Shown here piece after piece: positions 51,891 to 59,610 of a DNA stretch of 64,000 bases. This DNA is from Candidatus Aminicenantota bacterium (lineage in GTDB: Bacteria > Acidobacteriota > Aminicenantia > Aminicenantales > Aminicenantaceae). The translations under genes were made by a program, and so were the position numbers. Positions within the stretch are counted from its first letter, which is position 1; each line of letters starts with the position of its first letter. The stretch is taken from positions 2,893,512-2,957,511 of the forward strand of contig CP070825.1 of assembly GCA_020344415.1 (NCBI GenBank), given 5' to 3'. The notes below the pieces were generated by a model, which was not told the DNA's origin, made no database searches, and saw only the letters and a list, made by a program, of their open reading frames with translations.

Positions 51891-52682
51891 ATGAGAGAAA
51901 CTCACATCATTGAAACAAAAGATTTGGCCAAGTATTTCACAGCTTCGACCAATTTGATTGATTTTTTTCCGCGGGCTTTCAGGAAGAGAGCTGCGATTAA
52001 AGCAGTTGATGGAGTGAGTATCCAGGTGGAGAAAGGAGAGATATTTGGTCTCTTGGGTCCTAATGGCGCTGGAAAAACTACGCTGATTAAAATGTTGTGT
52101 ACGTTGATTGTGCCAACTAAAGGAGAAGCCTATATCAATGGCTATGAAATAGTGAAGAGCGGAGAAATGGTAAGGAAATCGATAGGACTGGTTACTGGAG
52201 AAGAGAGAAGTTTTTATTGGAGGCTCTCAGGAAAGGAGAATCTAAAATTTTTTGGAGCTCTTTACAACATAAAATTGAAGGACAATAAATGAAAGATAGA
52301 CTATCTTGCTGAGCTATTGGAGATGGAAGAATATATAGATATGAGATTCGATGAATATTCAACTGGTATGAAACAGCATCTCGCTGTCGCAAGATGCCTG
52401 CTCAGTGATGCAAAGGTATTGTTCATGGATGAACCCACCAAGAGTCTTGATTACAATAGTGCCACTAAACTCCGCCAGTTTATCAAAGAACGAATAGTCG
52501 GCCAGGAGGGAAAGACCGTATTTTTCACAACGCATATTTTGCAGGAAGCCTCGGATTTTGCAGATAGGATCGCTCTTATGGATAAAGGTGCAGTGAGAGC
52601 GTGTGGCACTGTTTCGGATTTAAAGGCGAAAATTGACAATCCAGAAGCCACTATCGAGGAGATCTTTAAATATTTTTTATGA
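51891..52682 (+). pseudogene. ABC transporter ATPase interrupted by an in-frame TGA
   Basis: An ABC-2-type ATPase of about 263 codons. Walker A GPNGAGKT is at 56-63. A TGA at 52290-52292 interrupts the frame at codon 134 (DNK-stop-KIDYLAELLEM). The same frame then continues without another stop through the signature YSTGMKQ, Walker B VLFMDEPTKSLD and the H-loop TTH, to 52682. All motifs after the stop are intact, so the change is recent or the TGA is read through. A restart at a TTG or ATG near 52317-52323 would give an ATPase half lacking Walker A. It lies 21 bp upstream of the permease. Confidence 0.8.
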
Positions 52683-52703
52683 GGTGATTTTGGAGAAACT
52701 CCC

Positions 52704-53513
52704 GTGTTTTTAGAAAAAGCGGCAGTATTCATAAAAAGAGATTTCTTAACAGAAATAAGCTATAAATCTGCATTTTTGATGAACATCGTTGGCATGTTTT
52801 TTTCTGTACTGACTTTTTTCTTCATCGCTAAGCTTTTCGGAAGGGCGGCTGCTCCTCACCTTCAGGAATATGGCGGTGATTATTTTCCCTTTGTTCTGGT
52901 TGGAATTGCTTTTTCCACGTTCTTGGGAGTCGGCTTGGGCTCATCAGCTGCTGCGATTAGACAAGAACAGATGTTAGGGACTCTGGAGGCCATGCTGATT
53001 ACTCCAACAAGGGCATCTGCCATAACCATATATTTATCCATATGGAATTTCATTTTCTCCTCATTCGATATCTTGGTCTATCTGCTCATAGGAAGATTTG
53101 TGTTCGGCATTGAGTTCAGCGTCTCACAACCTTGGCTTGTTTTGCTCATACTTTTTCTCTCTGTAATGTCGTTCAGCAGCTTGGGCATTATTTCTTCCAG
53201 TTTTGTGATGATATTCAAAAGAGGAGATCCTGTGAATTGGATCGTTTCCAGTCTTTTTGACCTTTTGGGAGGGATTTATTATCCGATCACTATTTTGCCA
53301 GGCCCCCTCCAAGTCATCTCCCATCTTCTTCCCATAACCTATGCTTTGAAGGCGCTGCGAGGAGTGCTCCTTGCTGGCTATTCCTTCTCTCAAATAAAGT
53401 TTGAAATCCTGATTTTGTTCGGCTTTGCAGTCATTCTGTTTCCTTTGGCAATATTCTTCTTTGAGCTTGCTCTCAAGTGGGCAAAGAAAGATGGAAGCCT
53501 GAGTCATTATTAG
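52704..53513 (+). CDS. ABC-2 type transporter permease
   Basis: A 269-aa membrane protein from a GTG start with GGAGAA 7 bp upstream. Six hydrophobic segments are visible (about 22-42, 60-82, 105-135, 145-170, 178-200, 230-255). This is the usual ABC-2 permease topology, with the short conserved loop (GGIYYPITILPGPLQVISHLLPITYALKALR). It pairs with the ATPase immediately upstream. The pair converges on the RiPP-like operon with 31 bp between stops, so it could export that product. Because the ATPase gene carries a nonsense codon, function is uncertain. Confidence 0.88.
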   Translation: MFLEKAAVFIKRDFLTEISYKSAFLMNIVGMFFSVLTFFFIAKLFGRAAAPHLQEYGGDYFPFVLVGIAFSTFLGVGLGSSAAAIRQEQMLGTLEAMLITPTRASAITIYLSIWNFIFSSFDILVYLLIGRFVFGIEFSVSQPWLVLLILFLSVMSFSSLGIISSSFVMIFKRGDPVNWIVSSLFDLLGGIYYPITILPGPLQVISHLLPITYALKALRGVLLAGYSFSQIKFEILILFGFAVILFPLAIFFFELALKWAKKDGSLSHY

Positions 53514-53544
53514 AGGAGATTTATTCGGTTCCCTTAACTTTCTT

Positions 53545-54747
53545 TTATGCTTTCTTAGAGGGGGATAACCTCAGGATTTTAAGCAGTTGGAGGAATATTT
53601 CGTTTGCTCGCCGGAAATAGTAAGTATAGTCCAATTTTGATGGAGAAACATAGTTTCTTTGAGCCATGATCTGGCGGGGAGGGAAGAAGGTTCTTCCAAT
53701 AAATCTTGCTTTTTTATAGAGACCTTTGTTCATAGCTAAATGCACGAGATAGCTTAAGCCTGGAAAGTGACGATTATCCGAGACAGAATTCATAAAAATC
53801 CTCTCCCCAAGGCTAAAATGTTCAGGTTTTAGACCAGAAAATACATACTCGGGTATTCTTGTTGCCAAAAATTCAGAAGTAAAATAGAGGCTCAAATAGA
53901 CCATTCTGTTTAGATTGAATTCGAAGCTTTCGCTAATCAAACAGTCCCAATCCAATTGCTCCTCGTGAGAATTGATGGTCTCATGGATGTCATAAAAAAA
54001 ACTGATTTTACTCAAAGAATGGCTCACCCGGAGAGCGTGTTCTGAAAGGTGAATAAGAAGGTGATGAGGGGCCATCACTAAGGTCTTTGCATCAGCAATC
54101 TCAGCCTCAACAGCGTCTCGCCAGATGTTTTCCATTTTAATGTTCTCGACGAGAGAATAATTGGGAACAGTAGAATTGACAAAATGCCAGTGGATATGGA
54201 GAGAAAACGAGTGTTCAGATGAGCTTCGATAATCCAGAGTGGTCAAATATGATGAGGAAAGGTCGATATCATTCACGTTGCTGTCAGAAGGCCCGTAGCC
54301 CAGAGCCTTTAGTTTTTTATCTAAGCCATTTATGTCTTCATTTTTCACAAGGAGATCAATATCGAGCATTGGCCTGAAAGCTAGATTTTTATACACTATT
54401 TCCGCTAATGCAGCACCTTTAAGAACTATGACTTGTGGTCCTGTTGTCCCTAGTGCTTTGAGTATCCTTCCCAATTCTTCAAAGATTAAGGCGTTTTTTG
54501 CAGCATTCAGATAATAATCTTTTTTTAATTCTTCAAATATTTCTGAGAGCGTATTCGGGAAATCGGGCTTATTTTCATTCAGTTTTGAATAGATAAGGGC
54601 AGAAATTCCATTGTCTCTGGCTCTTTTTAAAAAGTTCCCCCAATCTATGCCACTTATTTTCCCTTCAACAATTTTATCTTGAGCTATCTTGTCAGTTCCT
54701 GCTCGCAAACAGGAGAGCAATAATCGGTCTTCCTCTGTCCAGCTCAA
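53545..54747 (-). CDS. Nucleotidyltransferase-family protein (NTP_transf_5-like)
   Basis: A 400-aa protein from a TTG start with AAGGA upstream. The nucleotidyltransferase-like core has VIVLKGAALAEIVYKN and RPMLDIDLLV, with likely metal ligands D129 and D131. HLLIHLSEHAL lies at about 230-240. This family often appears in RiPP clusters (for example lasso peptides with tailoring kinases or nucleotidyltransferases), where it may modify the peptide or a small molecule. It is the last gene of the minus-strand group and starts 33 bp after the peptidase-GNAT fusion. No membrane segment is seen. The substrate is unknown. Confidence 0.78.
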   Translation of the reverse strand: MSWTEEDRLLLSCLRAGTDKIAQDKIVEGKISGIDWGNFLKRARDNGISALIYSKLNENKPDFPNTLSEIFEELKKDYYLNAAKNALIFEELGRILKALGTTGPQVIVLKGAALAEIVYKNLAFRPMLDIDLLVKNEDINGLDKKLKALGYGPSDSNVNDIDLSSSYLTTLDYRSSSEHSFSLHIHWHFVNSTVPNYSLVENIKMENIWRDAVEAEIADAKTLVMAPHHLLIHLSEHALRVSHSLSKISFFYDIHETINSHEEQLDWDCLISESFEFNLNRMVYLSLYFTSEFLATRIPEYVFSGLKPEHFSLGERIFMNSVSDNRHFPGLSYLVHLAMNKGLYKKARFIGRTFFPPRQIMAQRNYVSPSKLDYTYYFRRANEIFLQLLKILRLSPSKKA

Positions 54748-54780
54748 TGGTTCATTCCTTTATGGATTTCCAATTTTAAT

Positions 54781-55815
54781 TCAAGTTGACTTGATAGCTT
54801 TTGCCAAAATGATCCTGGGTCGTAAACTTGTTTTTGCTTCTTTTTCAAGTTGCTTATCCAACTCAGGAATAGAGATTTGGCGAAAATCCAGTTTTTGATA
54901 CAGATTTCTGGCTGGCTTCGCGTCTTCAAAATTCAAAAGCTTGATTTCTGAAGCACCGTTTTCAGTAGCTATCTCTGTAGCCATTCTTGTCAATTTCTCG
55001 CCAATTCCCATTCCTCGATAGTGCCATTTCACATGCAGTCCAAAGAGCCACCAGCCTTCAAATGGAAAATGACTTTCCGGGAATTTGGCGATGGTCACCT
55101 CACCGATAATCTTATTATTTCTGCTGGCTGTGATCCGACAATCAAAATCTTCGTGATTTTTGAGTGGGTTGCTCGAGTCTTCGGTTGGATTTTTGAGTCT
55201 TTGTCGCTGTTCAAGTCCGTAAAGCTCGTAAGGGGGATAAGCATTATCCGATGGTGTTATATGATAAGAAACGTTTCTTATTTTTCTTGCTAAAACCTTA
55301 TAAATTTTTAGATTTTGCAGTATCTCTAAAATAATACTCAGAGGCTTTAACCCAAAGCGCTTCAACACACTCCCTGCGGGATAGATCCATTTGCTAAGCG
55401 GGGAAATCCCTGCAAGGAGCATACCCTTTATCTGAAAGAGATTTGTATCTAACCTTTCCTTTTTCCCGTTCCGTTCAATGGTTGAGACTTTGCCCAATAC
55501 GTTCTTTATATCAATTCTTTCAGGAGGCCCAAATAAGGCATCGCCCTTGGCCCATATTGTCAAATGGCCATTTTGTTTCTGTTTGTGGATAACACGATGA
55601 GCTATAAGTTTATCCTCAGCAGTGGAGTAGAATATTACATCGCCAATCTTTATGGATGAATGTTCAATTGGGCTCACTGTGATGAAATCGCCATCCTGGA
55701 TAAAAGGGCGCATACTCCAGCCCCTGGCATGAAAGCGGATAGATTTTCCCTTATTGAGGATGTCAAGGCTTAATCCTAAGAATTCAGCTTCTTCGGAGCG
55801 GATACACTTTTTCAT
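54781..55815 (-). CDS. S26B signal-peptidase-like domain fused to GNAT acetyltransferase
   Basis: A 344-aa fusion. Residues 1-115 are an S24/S26-type peptidase with GWSMRPFIQDGDFITV (nucleophile S34), AHRVI (H73) and WAKGDALFGPPERID (acidic residue near 92-100). This is the Ser-His type of SipW/SEC11. A hydrophobic linker (about 125-180) may be a membrane anchor. Residues about 225-340 form a GNAT domain with the acetyl-CoA motif WHYRGMGIGEKLTRMA and AKPARNLYQKLDF. Signal-peptidase-like proteins occur in RiPP clusters for leader removal. A fused acetyltransferase could cap the new N-terminus. That function is inferred. Confidence 0.82.
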   Translation of the reverse strand: MKKCIRSEEAEFLGLSLDILNKGKSIRFHARGWSMRPFIQDGDFITVSPIEHSSIKIGDVIFYSTAEDKLIAHRVIHKQKQNGHLTIWAKGDALFGPPERIDIKNVLGKVSTIERNGKKERLDTNLFQIKGMLLAGISPLSKWIYPAGSVLKRFGLKPLSIILEILQNLKIYKVLARKIRNVSYHITPSDNAYPPYELYGLEQRQRLKNPTEDSSNPLKNHEDFDCRITASRNNKIIGEVTIAKFPESHFPFEGWWLFGLHVKWHYRGMGIGEKLTRMATEIATENGASEIKLLNFEDAKPARNLYQKLDFRQISIPELDKQLEKEAKTSLRPRIILAKAIKST

Positions 55816-55819
55816 GGAT

Positions 55820-56680
55820 TTATATATCTCTCACTAAAGGAATAATTTTTCTATTCGGTACAAAATTGAGTTCATAACAGGGTATTCTTTCTGATATTAA
55901 TTGGCATAACTCTATGGTATTAGCCATTCCATCTTTATCCCAAAACGGAGGAAAACAGCGAGTTAGAAGCATGGAAACAGCCTCTCTTCCTTCTTTAGAG
56001 GCTACGGAATTTCTTTTTCCATGCCGCAAAAAGAACAGCTTTCGAATCAAGAGCCCTTTTGACGAGAATTCTTTGAAGTCACCATGCCATGGTGTTCCGT
56101 ACATCCAGAGTTCTCCGTCTTTTTCCCTCACGATTATTCTATCATCATTCAGGACTGGGACCTTGTTTTCAAACCACAATCTTGCTATTGTCGACTTGCC
56201 GTCAGTGGAATTGCCTAAAAAAAGATACCCATAACCGCTGTCATCAATCCCGCAAGCATGAAACATCATCCCTCCATAACGAGGCAGGAGGGTTGTCATC
56301 AAAGCCTGGTTCAGAGGGTATCCCAGAGGGTCTGGGAAAAGGTCTTGATAGGGCTCGTTATCCTTCATATAGATTTTACCCGATTGGAAATTGGACTCCA
56401 AAACCACGAGTTTATCGGGAGGAGAGCCGGATTTGAAAGAACAATCCTGAAAGACATATTTACCCTGGCTGGTGAAAAGCGACCATGTGCTTGCTGAGTC
56501 AAAGATTTTTCTCCTCCTTTTCTTTTCAGGAAATCCGTCGTGTGATACACGGAGAGTTATATCAGTCCTCGCATCTTTTATGAAATCGTTTTTGAAATCA
56601 TCGAATCTACTCTTAGAAATATCTTTATCGAACAGAAAAGATATCCCAATATCCGCTATAGATATAGTGAATTTTCTCAC
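55820..56680 (-). CDS. HPr-kinase-like P-loop protein of a RiPP cluster
   Basis: A 286-aa protein from a GTG start (GAGGAAAAA upstream). The P-loop GNSTDGKST is at 156-164. It is preceded by a conserved strand (MMFHACGIDDSGYGYLFLG) and followed by PVLNDDRIIV, which matches the second acidic motif of HPr kinase/phosphorylase C-domains. The N-terminal 100 residues are specific to cluster-associated forms. No HPr or PTS gene is nearby. In lasso-peptide clusters such kinases can phosphorylate the precursor C-terminus, so a tailoring role is plausible. The open frame extends upstream of the GTG without another start codon. Confidence 0.8.
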   Translation of the reverse strand: MRKFTISIADIGISFLFDKDISKSRFDDFKNDFIKDARTDITLRVSHDGFPEKKRRRKIFDSASTWSLFTSQGKYVFQDCSFKSGSPPDKLVVLESNFQSGKIYMKDNEPYQDLFPDPLGYPLNQALMTTLLPRYGGMMFHACGIDDSGYGYLFLGNSTDGKSTIARLWFENKVPVLNDDRIIVREKDGELWMYGTPWHGDFKEFSSKGLLIRKLFFLRHGKRNSVASKEGREAVSMLLTRCFPPFWDKDGMANTIELCQLISERIPCYELNFVPNRKIIPLVRDI

Positions 56681-56814
56681 TTTTTCCTCAATGGGGATAG
56701 TTCGGATAGTTCCTTTGGGTTTTTCCTTGAATACTAGTTTTTCTCTGGGTTCATGGTTTCTAAGGTGAAATTATCGGGGACAAATTTTTTTAAGAAAAAA
56801 TAAATTTCTTTGGA

Positions 56815-56982
56815 CTATGAACCTAGTACTTTTTTGCACGCACTAGCCCCGCAGTTCTTATTTTTTTTCCCTACGGTTACAGCAGTTTGCTTGCATGGCG
56901 TAAAAACTGCTTCATCCATTTCCAGCTTAACCTGGGTGATTTCTGGTTTTTTGTACTGTTTTTTAGCATTTTTATTTTTCAC
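56815..56982 (-). CDS. Putative RiPP precursor peptide, 55 aa
   Basis: A 55-residue peptide read from a GTG (complement of 56980-56982) with a strong AGGAGGT eight bases upstream. The leader-like half has KKQYKKPEITQVKLEMDEAV. Within it Y10-x2-P13-x-I15 resembles the YxxPxL motif that PqqD-type recognition domains bind. The core-like half has Cys30, Cys44 and Cys49, with FTPCKQTAVTV and NCGASACKKVLGS. It lies 32 bp downstream of the radical SAM gene and upstream of the tailoring genes. The high Lys content and three Cys suit a thioether-bridged peptide. No homologue is known to me; the role is inferred from position, leader motif and partners. Confidence 0.72.
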   Translation of the reverse strand: MKNKNAKKQYKKPEITQVKLEMDEAVFTPCKQTAVTVGKKNKNCGASACKKVLGS

Positions 56983-57014
56983 TCTTTCGCACCTCCTTTT
57001 TAGGGATACGTCTT

Positions 57015-58091
57015 TTATGTACGAAATGCCTCAGCCCGCAGATGGGCAATCTGGCAGAGATATTCCACAGGGGTTTCGAGGTCTCCATTCTCCACCCATG
57101 CCCAACCCGGGCACTGGCTGCATAGAGATATTAATTCGCACTGACCACATTTATAATCGCTCTTTGGTTTTTGATGAATAAGCCTGGGAAGAAAATTATG
57201 CCATCCCTCACGAAAAGAGCCCTGGACAAGGTCATAACTTGGGTGTCGAGACATCATGCACAGGCTCAGTTGACCATAAGGATCAATGTGGAATAGCGAA
57301 ACTCCTGCTCCACAGATGTAGAGATTATCGGATTCAGGCGGACCAATAGACTCCCTGCAGAATTCTTTCCATCCTTCAATTATTTTTTTGTCTGAAAAAT
57401 CCAGCTTTATTACCTCTTCAGGTGATAACCGGAAGTTACAAGGAGTTTTCGAGCCCTCCAGCCTGGAATTGAGTTCAGGGTCAAAGCGAAATTTCACTCC
57501 TAATCCTTCAGCATATTCTTTGATTTTTAAAAATTCGCTCTGGTTTAAGGTCATTGCCATAGTCTTCAGCCTTAAGGGGATCTTTCTCTCCATAAGTAGG
57601 TCAATGCCTCTATTGCATTGTTTGAATGAGCCAGGAATTCTGGTTATTTTTTCATGGGTTTCGTGAGTCACGCCATATAGAGTGATCTCTACCTCAAAAG
57701 GCGGCCATTCGGCCAGATAATCAGCAATGTCAGGAGTAAGAAGTGTGCCGTTGGTAAACAGGCTGATAAGGAAACCTTTCTTCTTTGCATATGCATAAAT
57801 TTCTAAAAAGTCTTTCCGCAGCAGAGGTTCCCCTCCGGTTATAAGAAGCCACAGACATCCAGCTTCTGCAATCTGGTCAAAGATATCGAAGATTTCTTCT
57901 GTCTTGAGCTCCTTGGAGATAGCATCTTGGCTGCTTGAAGGCAGGTTGCAGTAACAATGAGCGCACCGCAGGTTACAGCGAAGAGTGAGTTCAAAAGACC
58001 CATCAATGGGAATCCTTTTTGCAATGATCTTATTGTTCAATTGCTCATCAAGCTGAGCATAGCTGATAGAGGGGATATACGGACATTCCAT
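57015..58091 (-). CDS. Radical SAM/SPASM RiPP-maturation enzyme
   Basis: A 358-aa radical SAM protein. The [4Fe-4S]-SAM motif CNLRCAHC is at C39, C43 and C46. GGEPLLR follows, and the C-terminal SPASM region has CGAGVSLF, LSLCMMS, CGQCELISLCSQCPG and YLCQIA, enough Cys for two auxiliary clusters. SPASM enzymes modify peptide side chains or backbones, often forming Cys-to-carbon thioethers. It is coupled to the PqqD gene 8 bp upstream and followed by the 55-codon precursor-like gene. The pairing of PqqD, SPASM and a Cys-containing peptide is a classical RiPP core. Confidence 0.93.
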   Translation of the reverse strand: MECPYIPSISYAQLDEQLNNKIIAKRIPIDGSFELTLRCNLRCAHCYCNLPSSSQDAISKELKTEEIFDIFDQIAEAGCLWLLITGGEPLLRKDFLEIYAYAKKKGFLISLFTNGTLLTPDIADYLAEWPPFEVEITLYGVTHETHEKITRIPGSFKQCNRGIDLLMERKIPLRLKTMAMTLNQSEFLKIKEYAEGLGVKFRFDPELNSRLEGSKTPCNFRLSPEEVIKLDFSDKKIIEGWKEFCRESIGPPESDNLYICGAGVSLFHIDPYGQLSLCMMSRHPSYDLVQGSFREGWHNFLPRLIHQKPKSDYKCGQCELISLCSQCPGWAWVENGDLETPVEYLCQIAHLRAEAFRT

Positions 58092-58099
58092 GGGGAATC

Positions 58100-58384
58100 C
58101 TATTTTATAGCCTTTATTCCTTCCAGTCGCTGTAAAAACTCAGTAATGTCTTTTTGAGCTTTTTCAGGTGCTACTTCGAACTCCTCAATAATCTTGGTTT
58201 TTATTTCCCCGATTTTTCTTTTTCCGTCAATCAATTCCCATATACGTGCTGCTACTTCGCTTAGAGTATAGATGTTTTCTAGATCACCCACATTTTGCCT
58301 GATAGGGACCAAAATAAACTCGCCAGCTATTTTCCTAGACACAATAGAATCGCTTTTTTTATAAATTTTGTCGAGAATATCCAT
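58100..58384 (-). CDS. PqqD-family peptide chaperone
   Basis: A 94-aa free-standing PqqD-like protein. IYTLSEVAARIWELIDGKRKIGEI (about 40-63) and the helical C-terminus (APEKAQKDITEFLQRLEGI) are the family core. Such proteins bind the leader of a RiPP precursor and present it to a radical SAM enzyme. Its stop lies 8 bp before the radical SAM start, and the putative precursor follows. The start at 58384 has a weak ribosome-binding site. The next 400 bp upstream contain no supported gene, so the operon promoter should lie there. Confidence 0.9.
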   Translation of the reverse strand: MDILDKIYKKSDSIVSRKIAGEFILVPIRQNVGDLENIYTLSEVAARIWELIDGKRKIGEIKTKIIEEFEVAPEKAQKDITEFLQRLEGIKAIK

Positions 58385-58784
58385 CTGGTGCTATCCACTT
58401 ATTGCCAGTAATAATATATAGAAAAAGGCAGAAAAAGCAAACTGATCAGAGAGTCAGACGTTTTGAATTTTCTCTCCTTAAACTCTGACTGAGTCATATC
58501 CCTTTTATTGAATAAGTTAAACTGTTGAGCTAAAAGAGGGAGGTTTTCAGAATCCGTGCAGGGGCGCACTTCTTTTCTCATCTTTTTCTTGTTATCTGAA
58601 TTTTATTTAAATTTATACTAAACCCTTGATATATAATAATTTCACTCAATCTGAATAATTAGTAAATAGCCTTTTGAGATGATTTTCGGGGTGATTTTTA
58701 CTGACCCTATATTGTTAGGAGAAATATTGACATAGAAACTATGGATACATATTATCGTAATAACTAGGATAGGAGGAGGTAATA
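58385..58784. other. Divergent intergenic region upstream of the RiPP-like operon
   Basis: Gene-free except for a weak 60-codon minus-strand frame (58399-58581) that lacks a ribosome-binding site and any motif, which I do not accept. The plus-direction promoter for the next gene is clear (58727-58755). A minus-direction promoter for the RiPP-like operon must also be here but is not obvious. Confidence 0.5.
58727..58755 (+). promoter_or_regulatory. Sigma-70-type promoter of the first mini-membrane gene
   Basis: TTGACA at 58727-58732 and TATTAT at 58750-58755 with an optimal 17-bp spacer. The transcript would start near 58762, about 23 nt before the ATG, leaving room for the GGAGGAGG ribosome-binding site. 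The hexamers and spacing are identical to those at 59184-59212. Confidence 0.8.
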
Positions 58785-58994
58785 ATGTCGGACAAATTTG
58801 TAAACATTGCACTGGATCTTTTCATTATCATTGCCGTCATCAGTTTAATTTTGGGAATAATATCCAGAATATTGGTCTGTCCATTCCCTTTTGGACGCAT
58901 CCATGGAATAGAAGCTCAAGCCTATCTCCAGTTTGCACAGACCTGTCTTCTCTTTGCCATTGCTGGAGGAATAAGGCAGTTGCTGAAAAAGTAA
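58785..58994 (+). CDS. Small two-TM membrane protein (copy 1)
   Basis: A 69-aa hydrophobic protein with two membrane helices (about 9-30, ALDLFIIIAVISLILGIISRI, and about 47-63, LQFAQTCLLFAIAGGI), joined by a short loop with CPFPFGRIHG. The Shine-Dalgarno GGAGGAGGT is near perfect. It is clearly related to the 63-aa product at 59270-59461, which has the same two helices and ends. I do not recognise the family. Strong promoter and ribosome-binding sites suggest high expression. Confidence 0.82.
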   Translation: MSDKFVNIALDLFIIIAVISLILGIISRILVCPFPFGRIHGIEAQAYLQFAQTCLLFAIAGGIRQLLKK

Positions 58995-59183
58995 CAGACC
59001 ATTTACTTAGACATCATTTTTTATATTTCAGTCCTTCAACTTGACTTATTTCCTTCATTTTTTGAATTTAACTCTCACTGCCAGCTAGGGGAGAGCCCTC
59101 ATCAAATTCAGCCTGTGATTTTGGAAATAAGCCTGCTATTTCGAACTATACATATATTTTCGGACAATAGTATGCTGCAGAGC

Positions 59184-59212
59184 TTGACATCACGAAAATA
59201 AATTCATATTAT
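59184..59212 (+). promoter_or_regulatory. Sigma-70-type promoter of the second mini-membrane gene
   Basis: TTGACA at 59184-59189 and TATTAT at 59207-59212, 17-bp spacer, the same hexamers as the promoter of the paralogous gene. The start would be near 59219, giving a leader of about 50 nt before the ATG at 59270. The rest of the 58995-59269 gap shows nothing else. Confidence 0.78.
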
Positions 59213-59269
59213 TCGCACAAGATTCATCAAAAAGAAAGAAGGAAATATTCAAAAAGGAGGTTTGAAGCT

Positions 59270-59461
59270 ATGAAGGGAATTTGCGATTTATTTATTATTG
59301 TAGCTGCGGTTAGCCTGCTCTTGGGTGTAATTTCCCGAATTATTACAAAACCTTTTTTATTCGGAGTTACATCCCAGGCATTTCTTCAACTGACCCAGGG
59401 GCTTCTTTTATTTGCTATTGCTATAGGGGTTAGGGAAATTTTAAGAGCCAAAGCTAAGTAA
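59270..59461 (+). CDS. Small two-TM membrane protein (copy 2)
   Basis: A 63-aa paralogue of the preceding gene, with helices about 5-25 (DLFIIVAAVSLLLGVISRI) and about 40-57 (FLQLTQGLLLFAIAIGV), and a shorter loop (TKPFLFGVTSQ). A strong AAAGGAGGT lies 10 bp before the ATG. Conserved between the copies are DLFII, SLxLGxISRI, PFxFG, QAxLQ and LLFAIA-xGxR. The two genes are transcribed separately from matching promoters, which argues against one being a decayed copy. Confidence 0.82.
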   Translation: MKGICDLFIIVAAVSLLLGVISRIITKPFLFGVTSQAFLQLTQGLLLFAIAIGVREILRAKAK

Positions 59462-59610
59462 TTAAGAAATTTTAGCAAAAAGTTACATTTATTCTTGGGC
59501 CGGTTAGCGCCTTCACAGGCAGACTTAGTAGAGGACACTCTCAGTATAACAACAGAGAAGCATACTTTTTAAAATTTATTTCAATATTTTTATAATCCCT
59601 GGATTTAAAT

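Noticed and set aside
52290..52292. TGA in the ABC ATPase as a selenocysteine codon
   Set aside because: The position is not a known Cys/Sec site in ABC ATPases and I see no hairpin that would suit a bacterial SECIS right after it; a nonsense change from Arg or Gly is simpler.
58399..58581. 60-codon minus-strand frame upstream of PqqD
   Set aside because: No ribosome-binding site, no leader-like motif, and composition unlike a RiPP precursor; kept only as intergenic note.
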